From CAMDPA01 sp965223035 (GTDB taxonomy: Bacteria; Pseudomonadota; Alphaproteobacteria; Rhizobiales; Hyphomicrobiaceae): a DNA stretch of 64,000 nucleotides. A program made the translations under genes and the position numbers. The DNA lies in assembly GCA_965223035.1 (NCBI GenBank), contig OZ244980.1, forward strand, positions 3,348,001-3,412,000. The letters are read 5' to 3'. Below, piece by piece: positions 27,282-33,734 of this stretch. Each line of letters begins with the position of its first letter. The stretch's first letter is position 1. The notes under the pieces were generated by a model that searched no databases, was not told the DNA's origin, and saw only the letters and a list, made by a program, of their open reading frames with translations.

Positions 27282-28221
27282 CGACCAAGCTTTCCGTCCC
27301 GGCCGCGAACAGATGTTCCGGGCGCACTGGGTCTTTGATGATGCCCTGGGTCACAGCATGCGCGATCAGGCGTTCGATGACGCCGTGGTTGGGTGCGACA
27401 CCGTAGGGCAATGGGTCGCCAGTGATCTCCATCACCCGCTGGTGCAACCTGTCAACCCCCGTGGGATGTTCGATTTGGCCGGACCGCAACTGATCAAGAT
27501 ATAGGCGCTTGGCGGCGACAAATGCATCGAACAGGTCGGCGGCGAGGGCGGGGTGGCGGGCGAGCAGCTCGTCCTTGACGACGACGGTATGATTGATCGG
27601 GTAGTGGCCCCGGCCCTTCAGGGCGGAGAGCCCGGCCTCTAAAGCGTCGGGAATCAATGGTGCGACGTGGGGGTGGTTGGCCTCGACGCCGATCGCGGCG
27701 GCCAACGCGCCTGCCGCCAATTGATCGGCCATCGACGTTCCCGCCTGGATCGGCACCACGTTGGGCGGCGGACCATATTCGGCGACGTGCTCATCGCCCG
27801 ATAGCACCCAGGTGATCTTGGACAAATCGACGCCGTGCTCTTCTTGGAGGATGGAGCGCGCCCACACGCCGGTCGTCACCGTGTAACCGCGGTTGACCCC
27901 GACGCGCCGACCTTCGAGATCCTTCGGTGTGACAATGCCGGCCTGGGTGTTAACCAGGATCGCGCCATGATGAAAGGCGCGCACGAGGAAGATCGGGATC
28001 GCCGTCATCGGCTTGCCGTGGGCCTTGGCGCAAATGTAGGTGGTGATCGCCATTTCGCAGACGTCATAGGCGTGCTCGCGCACCATGCGGCGAAACGCGG
28101 CAATCAGTGGATCGACTTCGACAAACTTGAGCGCGCAGGTCTTAGGCCGCACGACGCCATCCTTGAGCGCCTGGTTATTGCCCTGCGTACGTGAAACGGC
28201 GATTAGCTCGAGGTCTGGCAT
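27277..28221 (-). CDS. 4,5-dihydroxyphthalate decarboxylase-like protein (periplasmic-binding-protein fold)
   Basis: A 314-residue protein of the Pht5/PhtD type: a cytosolic decarboxylase built on a type 2 binding-protein fold, with no signal peptide. The ATG at 28221 has GGGAGAGC upstream; further upstream frame lacks family sequence. Conserved parts: VDPLIAAFRRMVREHAYDVC, then FHHGAILVNTQAGIVTPKDL (about 92-112), RVGVNRGYTVTTGVWARSIL and a C-terminal YGVAPNHGVIERLIAHAVTQ. Such enzymes convert 4,5-dihydroxyphthalate to protocatechuate. The LigA/LigB-type dioxygenase 2 kb downstream could then open the ring. A nitrate/taurine-type binding protein is less likely because no signal peptide or transporter is present. 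Confidence 0.85.
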   Translation of the reverse strand: MPDLELIAVSRTQGNNQALKDGVVRPKTCALKFVEVDPLIAAFRRMVREHAYDVCEMAITTYICAKAHGKPMTAIPIFLVRAFHHGAILVNTQAGIVTPKDLEGRRVGVNRGYTVTTGVWARSILQEEHGVDLSKITWVLSGDEHVAEYGPPPNVVPIQAGTSMADQLAAGALAAAIGVEANHPHVAPLIPDALEAGLSALKGRGHYPINHTVVVKDELLARHPALAADLFDAFVAAKRLYLDQLRSGQIEHPTGVDRLHQRVMEITGDPLPYGVAPNHGVIERLIAHAVTQGIIKDPVRPEHLFAAGTESLVG

Positions 28222-28307
28222 GGCGCAAGCTCTCCCTGGGTCGGTGGATGGTGTGGCGGATTTGAGATGAGCTGGCCGCGCGGGCCGGCCGTCGAGCCAC
28301 TGCGCGC

Positions 28308-28613
28308 TCAGCAACACGCGCAGCCGGCCACCTGATCGTAGATCAACCCCGGTTTCAACCACGCCGGCGGAAGGTCCGCCTCAACAATCTGCTCGACGGG
28401 CTTGAACACCTTGTAATGGTAGCGCGTGAGCGGATCGATGTCGTCCCAGAAGGCGACGATGGTTTCGAACGGCGGACAGCCCGGCAGTCGGCAGGCGAGC
28501 TGGGTCACGATCACCGCGTCGGTCTGACCGAGACCAAATCGTGCCTTAGTCCAGGCCCGCACCTGCGCGCTGGCCGCCAATTGTCCCGGTGTTTTCCTAA
28601 ACGTTCCAAGCAT
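28308..28613 (-). CDS. Small Cys-containing protein of unknown function
   Basis: 101 residues; family not recognised. Two Cys-rich spots stand out: QLACRLPGCPPFET (about 38-51) and the C-terminal tail QVAGCACC. Between them lies a compact HYKVFKPVEQIVEADLPPAW segment. The spacing suggests a metal or cluster site, or a redox tail. It lies 87 bp upstream of the decarboxylase-like gene on the same strand, so the two could be cotranscribed. The start ATG at 28613 has only a weak ribosome site. It may serve as a small partner of the neighbouring oxidative enzymes. Confidence 0.7.
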   Translation of the reverse strand: MLGTFRKTPGQLAASAQVRAWTKARFGLGQTDAVIVTQLACRLPGCPPFETIVAFWDDIDPLTRYHYKVFKPVEQIVEADLPPAWLKPGLIYDQVAGCACC

Positions 28614-28727
28614 GTTGTTCGCGCCCGACCGGTCAGACCTTCAATGCCCGAGCGATCCGCGTCAAGTGCTTGACCCGGTCCTGACGGCTCAGTACCTGGA
28701 GCAAGAGGTTGCAGTGGAGGATATCAG

Positions 28728-29843
28728 GTGGCTGAAAACGTGTTGGCGGCAGTCCGGGTCGCCCCAGGCAAGACCGAGATCCGCGAATATCCGATGCCGG
28801 ACGTGCCGGACGACGGTGCGCTGATGAAAATGGAGGTCGCCGGCATCTGCGGCACGGACGTGCGCTTGTATGATGAGCCGCCGACCCCTAAGCCGACCAT
28901 CATGGGGCACGAAAACATCGGCTATATCGCCAAAGCCGGCGCTGAGTTCACGCGTCGCAAGGGCTTTAAGGAAGGCGACTTGGTGTTTCTGGAGCACTAC
29001 GTCGAGTGCGGCAAGTGCGAGTGGTGCCACGCAGGAGAATATCGGCACTGCGAGAATACCAACTGGCGCACCAACCCGGAAGCGATCCGCTATGGCTATA
29101 CCTCCGATGAGCGCCCGCCTCACCTATGGGGTGGCTTCGCGCAATATGTCTATCTGCCTTGGAATGCCGTCCTGCATCATGTGCCAGCCGGCGTGACGCC
29201 GGAATTGGCGGGCTTGGTCACGCCGATGGCCAACGGCGTGGAATGGTCGCTGTTCGACGGCCAGGTCGGCTACAATTCGACCGTGCTGATACAGGGGCCA
29301 GGCCAGCAGGGCCTGTCGCAAACCGTGATCTGTAAACAGGCCGGCGCCGCGTTGATCATCGTGACCGGGACATCCAAAGACCAGGCCCGCATGGAGGTCG
29401 CCCGCAAGCTCGGCGCGGATCACGTGATCAACGTCAATGCGGAAGATCCACTGCTGCGGATCATGGATATCACCGGCGGCAAGGGCGTCGACGTCTCACT
29501 CGATTGCACGGCGGGTGCCGGGACCATCCCGATGCTGCTCGGCATCGAAGCGCTGAAGCGAAAGGGCGGCATTATCGTCGCGCAAGGCGAAATGCGCGAT
29601 TTCCCGAACTTCCCGCTTGAAAAATTCTGTGTGAAGTGGATCACCATGAAAAGCGCGCGCGGCCACAGCTACCGGGCCTGCGAATTGGCACTGCAGCAGA
29701 TCGCGTCCAAGCGCTTTCCGCTGGAGTTGATCACCACCCATCGGTTCGGTCTGAACGACGTCGACTTGGCGATCCGTTCCGTTGGCAATCAGGCCGGCGG
29801 CGTAGCCGGCGTCATCCATGCCTCGTTGATGCCCTGGGAGTGA
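28728..29843 (+). CDS. Zinc-dependent alcohol dehydrogenase (MDR family)
   Basis: A 371-residue medium-chain dehydrogenase/reductase. The start is GTG at 28728 with GGAGG 8 bp upstream. Catalytic zinc ligands: Cys in GICGTDVRLYD (about 38) and the GHENIGY motif (about 62). The structural zinc lobe has the four-Cys cluster in VECGKCEWCHAGEYRHC (about 88-104). The nucleotide-binding motif is GPGQQGLSQ (about 190). It oxidises an alcohol, or reduces an aldehyde, with NAD(P); the substrate is unknown. It is divergent from the Cys-rich small protein and decarboxylase, with 114 bp between them, and convergent with ligB. Confidence 0.93.
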   Translation: MAENVLAAVRVAPGKTEIREYPMPDVPDDGALMKMEVAGICGTDVRLYDEPPTPKPTIMGHENIGYIAKAGAEFTRRKGFKEGDLVFLEHYVECGKCEWCHAGEYRHCENTNWRTNPEAIRYGYTSDERPPHLWGGFAQYVYLPWNAVLHHVPAGVTPELAGLVTPMANGVEWSLFDGQVGYNSTVLIQGPGQQGLSQTVICKQAGAALIIVTGTSKDQARMEVARKLGADHVINVNAEDPLLRIMDITGGKGVDVSLDCTAGAGTIPMLLGIEALKRKGGIIVAQGEMRDFPNFPLEKFCVKWITMKSARGHSYRACELALQQIASKRFPLELITTHRFGLNDVDLAIRSVGNQAGGVAGVIHASLMPWE

Positions 29844-29910
29844 CGCGCACAGCCGTGCGCCTCACCGGACACCCTGCGCTCGGCTTGATCGCGCGCGAGC
29901 CCGGCCGTCG

Positions 29911-30774
29911 TCACGCCGCCTGGTGCACCGCTGCCGGCTCGGGATCCAGCACCATGGTTGCCGCAGCGGTGTTGGAGATGGGTATATGGTAATTGCGATG
30001 AGCCTCTCGCACCTGGGCGGTCATGGCTCCGCGCATGGCGACCCAATTGAGCAGCTCCACGCCTTGCGCCCCGGCGAGCTGCACCAACTCAGGAATCGTG
30101 AACCGGGCCAACGCGTCGGGATCACTGACCAGTTTATCCATACTCAACTGGTCAAACTCCTTGTTGACGAAGCCCGCGCGCTGACCGTCCAACTGGTGTG
30201 ACAGTCCACCGGTGCCGATCACCACGATCCGACGATCGGGCTCGAAGGCGGCGACCGCTCGGCCCACCGTACGGCCCAGCGCCAAGCACCGCGCAAGCGA
30301 GGGAAGCGGGTGTTGAACCGTGTTGATTGAAATCGGCACAATGCGAACCGGCCAACTGTTCTCGCCTGGCCAAATCAGTGACAGGGGAATGGTGACCGCA
30401 TGATCGATCAGCATTTCCTGACACATCGTGATATCGAAGTCGCCGGCAACCAGCCCATTGATCAGGTGCCAGGATAACTCGGGATCGCCATCGGCCGACT
30501 GCGAAACGGGTATGCCCCAGCCTTCGTCGGCGCTGTCGTAAACCGGCGCGGCACCAACCGCGAAGGTGGGCAACTTATCGAGAAAGAAATTCAGCCCATG
30601 GTCGTTTGAGAACACGATCGCGGTATCCGGCTTGGCTTGCGCCAGCCACCGGTGAACATAGTCGAAGCCATCGAAGAACGGCTTCCAGTAGGGATCGGCT
30701 TGCAGACCCTTGGCGATGGCATTGCCGATCGCCGGCACATGGGTGGTCGCGATCCCGCCAATAATCTTGGCCAT
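29911..30774 (-). CDS. Extradiol ring-cleavage dioxygenase, LigB-type (protocatechuate 4,5-dioxygenase beta subunit-like)
   Basis: The catalytic subunit of a class III extradiol dioxygenase, 287 residues. The ATG at 30774 was chosen for GGAAGGACC upstream and the family start MAKIIGGIATTHVPAIG, whose His12 is a likely Fe(II) ligand. A second likely ligand is in FSNDHGLNFF (about 58-60). The catalytic His region LSHQLDGQRAG (about residue 195) and Glu in NKEFDQ follow. It begins 2 bp after the LigA-type stop, so the subunits are coupled. It opens catechol rings next to a hydroxyl; protocatechuate or gallate is the usual substrate, but other catechols are possible. Confidence 0.93.
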   Translation of the reverse strand: MAKIIGGIATTHVPAIGNAIAKGLQADPYWKPFFDGFDYVHRWLAQAKPDTAIVFSNDHGLNFFLDKLPTFAVGAAPVYDSADEGWGIPVSQSADGDPELSWHLINGLVAGDFDITMCQEMLIDHAVTIPLSLIWPGENSWPVRIVPISINTVQHPLPSLARCLALGRTVGRAVAAFEPDRRIVVIGTGGLSHQLDGQRAGFVNKEFDQLSMDKLVSDPDALARFTIPELVQLAGAQGVELLNWVAMRGAMTAQVREAHRNYHIPISNTAAATMVLDPEPAAVHQAA

Positions 30775-30775
30775 C

Positions 30776-31120
30776 TCAGGTCCTTCCCGCTTCGACCAGC
30801 TTGCGTTTGAAGTCGTCGACGCTGACACCGGTCTGTTGAGCGCCGATATCCTGCATGTCGAGGTGGAAAATGCCGGCCAGCTTGGCGAGGTAGTAGATAT
30901 TGCCGCCAGCCTCGATCAACTTCAGGACGTTGCGTGAGCGCACCGCTTCGCGCTGCTGCGCGTTGAGGCCAAATGTCGCACAGTAGCCGTCTTCATCGGC
31001 CAGGAACGCAGCACGATTGCTCGCGCTGTTGAACGAAAAACACATCCGATTGAGGGCGTAGCCTTTCTGGGCCTGATCGCCGTCAAACAGTGTTGTCCCA
31101 GGTATGTCGTGAGCGTGCAC
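30776..31120 (-). CDS. Protocatechuate 4,5-dioxygenase alpha subunit-like (LigA family)
   Basis: The small helical subunit of the dioxygenase, 114 residues. The start is GTG at 31120 with GGGAGG about 7 bp upstream. LigA signatures: LNRMCFSFNSASNRAAFLAD (23-42), GLNAQQREAVRSRNVLKLIE (about 51-70) and AGGNIYYLAKLA. It caps the active site of the LigB-type subunit encoded 2 bp downstream. These two genes form a minimal dioxygenase operon. Confidence 0.95.
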   Translation of the reverse strand: MHAHDIPGTTLFDGDQAQKGYALNRMCFSFNSASNRAAFLADEDGYCATFGLNAQQREAVRSRNVLKLIEAGGNIYYLAKLAGIFHLDMQDIGAQQTGVSVDDFKRKLVEAGRT

Positions 31121-31157
31121 GCCAACCTCCCGATGTTGCCCTTAATCATTGCCACCA

Positions 31158-31228
31158 TAGGCGGAAGCGCCTTGCCGGCCCGCTCCCCCTCCCCGTTCCA
31201 GCTCACACCGAAACGCCATCAGACCGGT
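31158..31228 (-). repeat. S-family repeat, copy h (short, reverse)
   Basis: Reads ATAGGCGGAAGCGCCTTGCC, then GGCCCGCTCCCCCTCCCCG and TTCCAGCTCACACCGAAACG, which are the two ends of an S repeat without the middle. Confidence 0.7.
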
Positions 31229-31317
31229 TTCGTCGCGCCAAGCAGACACCAAGTGTGCGGTTTTGCCTTGATGTCGGTCAAGCCACCCGGACGTGTGCTT
31301 CCTAACACGCCTACGCG

Positions 31318-31425
31318 ATCATGTCCGCCATAGACGGATCGCCCGTGCCGCCCCGCTCCCTCGCCTGCCTGCCCAAAACATCGCGACGGTCGGTGGCCGG
31401 TGGGGAGCGGGAGGCTCCAGCCGAC
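31318..31425 (-). repeat. S-family repeat, copy i (reverse)
   Basis: CATGTCCGCCATAGACGGAT, GTGCCGCCCCGCTCCCTCGC, then GGTGGCCGGTGGGGAGCGGG and GAGGCTCCAGCCGACAC. The GC-rich arms can pair across the centre. Confidence 0.7.
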
Positions 31426-31729
31426 ACGGACACTCGTTGTTGGCCGGCAGCAACGAAGGTTATCAGACGTCCGCCAGCTGATCTGCGGACATCGGCGCGC
31501 CGCTTTCGGCATTGCGTGCTGCCATCAATCTGCTGAGCCGGTCGTGCTCGCGATCTGCGCGGTCGGCTTGGCGACGGTCTATAACGCGGATGACGGCCTG
31601 GCGCATGGCGCACCGCGAGCTTGAGAAGCTGGTGGGCGCTCGTCGCTGCCGACATGTTGAAGCGGCGTGTTGAGCGGCGCGCCGATCAGTGCGCGCGTCG
31701 GGCGTGGGTCGGGCGTGCGGGCGGGGGTC

Positions 31730-31903
31730 TCAAGCCTCGGCCTGACCAGCCGCGCGCGCCAATCCTGCCGCCTTTTTCAGTCGCTTGCGAACCCCTGCCG
31801 TGTTGCCTTGAATGCGCGTGACCTTGGCGCGGGGAATCGCCCGTCTCGCCTTCTTCTTTTGGGTTTCCACATTGCGCGCCGAGCGCGCGGCCCTATTGCC
31901 CAT
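31730..31903 (-). CDS. Small, strongly basic protein of unknown function
   Basis: 57 residues, about one third Lys or Arg (for example QKKKARRAIPRAKVTR). The ATG at 31903 has GAGGATG 6 bp upstream, a convincing ribosome site, and the sequence is unlike the low-complexity frames around it. The surrounding longer frame back to 32113 is not coding in character. The composition suggests a nucleic-acid-binding or ribosome-associated peptide. No family recognised; it could be spurious. Confidence 0.5.
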   Translation of the reverse strand: MGNRAARSARNVETQKKKARRAIPRAKVTRIQGNTAGVRKRLKKAAGLARAAGQAEA

Positions 31904-32136
31904 GTCACATCCTCGATTGCGATCGGTACGCCACCACACCCATCGGTGGCTGCATTGTGCGGGTCGTTTAAGTGAATAAGCGGCGGCTTGCAAGGCGATC
32001 CGGGGCGACCGACGAACGGACCTAAGACCGGCTGGCTGAGCGATACCTTGCGCGGGTGGAGCGTTGATGGCAGCATCATGGCCGACCGGACAAGCTCCAC
32101 CACTTTGCCTCACTCAGTTGTGCCGAAGGAGGGGCC

Positions 32137-33006
32137 GTGAAAGCTCCAAAGTTCAGCTATGTTCGCGCGGAGAGCGTGCAGCACGCTTTGACGCTGCTGG
32201 CCGAGCATGGGGAAGATGCGCGCGTCCTGGCCGGAGGCCAGAGCCTGATGCCGACGCTCAACATGCGCTTGTCCACGCCCAGCCTGTTAGTCGACATCAA
32301 TCGGCTGGACGATCTCAAAGGCATCTCTCGCGATGGCGAGGCCGTCCGCATCGGAGCATTGGCGCGCCACGCGGAGGTGCTGTCGTCCGAGATCATCGCG
32401 CAGCATCTGCCGCTGATCGCGCAAGCCATGCCCCACGTCGCCCATGTCGCCGTTCGCAATCGTGGAACCTTCGGCGGCAGCGTGGCGCTCGCCGATCCGG
32501 CAGCGGAATTGCCGGCTTGCCTGTTGGCGCTCAACGGGCGGGTGGTCGTTGAAAGCACGCGGGGTCGCCGCGAGATCGCCGCCGAGGACTACTTCCACGG
32601 GCTCTACCAAACAGCGCGCGAACCTGACGAGTTGCTGGTGGAAGTGGTGATTCCGGTCGAGACCGGTTCGGTCAAATCATCATTCATGGAGCTGTCACGC
32701 CGGCATGGTGATTTCGCCATGGTGGGCTTGGCGGCACGCGCCAGCGTGGCGGGCGATCAACTTTCGCACGTCCGGCTCGTTTACTTCGCCAGCGAGGTCA
32801 AGCCGACCTTGGGCCTAACGGCGATGGCCGCGGCGGAAGGCAAGGCCTGGAATGACACCACGCGGGAGGCCACGCTGGCCGCGCTCGCGGACGATCTTGA
32901 ACCGATGACCAACCTGTTCGGCAGCGCTCAAACCAAGCTGCACCTTCAGCGTGTCTTGACCAAACGTGCGCTGGACGACATTTGCACCCAAGCGAAGGTG
33001 GCATGA
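32137..33006 (+). CDS. Molybdenum hydroxylase FAD-binding subunit (CoxM family)
   Basis: The medium subunit of a xanthine dehydrogenase/CO dehydrogenase-type enzyme, 289 residues. The start is GTG at 32137 with AGGAGGGG upstream. FAD-binding motifs AGGQSLMPTLNMRLSTP (about 33-49) and the RNRGTFGGSVALADPAAE block (about 107-124, with TxGG and DP) are clear. It passes electrons from the iron-sulfur subunit to an acceptor. Its stop overlaps the CoxS-type start by 4 bp. The order M-S-L matches coxMSL operons. Confidence 0.95.
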   Translation: MKAPKFSYVRAESVQHALTLLAEHGEDARVLAGGQSLMPTLNMRLSTPSLLVDINRLDDLKGISRDGEAVRIGALARHAEVLSSEIIAQHLPLIAQAMPHVAHVAVRNRGTFGGSVALADPAAELPACLLALNGRVVVESTRGRREIAAEDYFHGLYQTAREPDELLVEVVIPVETGSVKSSFMELSRRHGDFAMVGLAARASVAGDQLSHVRLVYFASEVKPTLGLTAMAAAEGKAWNDTTREATLAALADDLEPMTNLFGSAQTKLHLQRVLTKRALDDICTQAKVA

Positions 33007-33488
33007 CCCACGAAGAGACGCTGCAAATCACCTTGACGGTCAACGGCGAGACGGTGAGCCGCAGCGTGCCGGTCCGCCAGCACTTGGTCGATTTCTTGCG
33101 CACGGAATTGGAGCTGACCGGATCGCATATCGGCTGCGAACATGGCGTATGTGGGGCCTGCTCGATCCGGGTCGACGGTCAGGTTGTACGGGGCTGCTTG
33201 ATGCTTGCCGCGCAAGCCGATGGCGCCGACGTCGTCACCATCGAAGGCCTCACGGACACCGGTGAAATCGCCGATCTGCAGCAGCGGTTCGTCGAGCGCA
33301 ACGCCCTCCAATGCGGCTATTGCTCACCTGGCATGCTGTTGACCGCGGCCGAGCTGCTCGACAGCCGCCAGCCCGCGACGCGCGATGACATTCGCATTTT
33401 CATGTCCGGCAATTACTGTCGATGCACCGGCTATCACGCGATCATCGATGCCATCGAGAGCACGATCAACGCGCGCGCCAAAACCTAG
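33003..33488 (+). CDS. Molybdenum hydroxylase [2Fe-2S] subunit (CoxS family)
   Basis: The small iron-sulfur subunit, 161 residues. The ATG at 33003 overlaps the CoxM stop (ATGA). The plant-ferredoxin-type cluster is GCEHGVCGACSIRVDG (about 44-59) with a further Cys at about 67. The second cluster is QCGYCSPGM and CRCTGYH. All eight ligand Cys are present. The TAG stop (33486-33488) lies inside the CTAG edge of R copy 8, which sits between this gene and the large-subunit gene. Confidence 0.96.
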   Translation: MTHEETLQITLTVNGETVSRSVPVRQHLVDFLRTELELTGSHIGCEHGVCGACSIRVDGQVVRGCLMLAAQADGADVVTIEGLTDTGEIADLQQRFVERNALQCGYCSPGMLLTAAELLDSRQPATRDDIRIFMSGNYCRCTGYHAIIDAIESTINARAKT

Positions 33489-33623
33489 ATCATCGCGCCT
33501 TAAATCGGAACCGCAAAGCCGGTTCCGATTTAAGGCGCAAAGATGATCGCTCTTAAAGTGGTGAGCAACTTTCTGCCTTTCATCGGAATCGTTCCGATTC
33601 CGATGAAAGGCAGGTTGCTCTAG
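33485..33623 (+). repeat. R-family palindromic repeat, copy 8 (139 bp), inside the coxMSL-type operon
   Basis: CTAG at 33485 and 33620. Both hairpins are nearly perfect; the first has the short AAAGC-type loop. It supplies the coxS-type stop and separates it from coxL by 246 bp, whereas coxM and coxS overlap. Confidence 0.95.
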
Positions 33624-33734
33624 ATCGTCGAAGGCCATGCGATCGACCCCACCGCCTCGATTGAACGACGATCGCCAGGGTCGTGGGGAGGTCCAGCCAT
33701 CCCGTTGCCCTGCCAACGATTTCGCGGAGCCCCC

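Larger units (their letters stand above)
31121..31729. other. Gene-free region with S-repeat remnants
   Basis: About 610 bp with no ORF of coding character. Two S-family copies (31158-31228 and 31318-31425) occupy part of it. The rest (31430-31700) has several short frames in both directions but no start site and no recognisable product. Confidence 0.5.

Noticed and set aside
31311..31655. 114-residue ORF on the minus strand
   Set aside because: It runs through an S repeat and has no ribosome site or family features.
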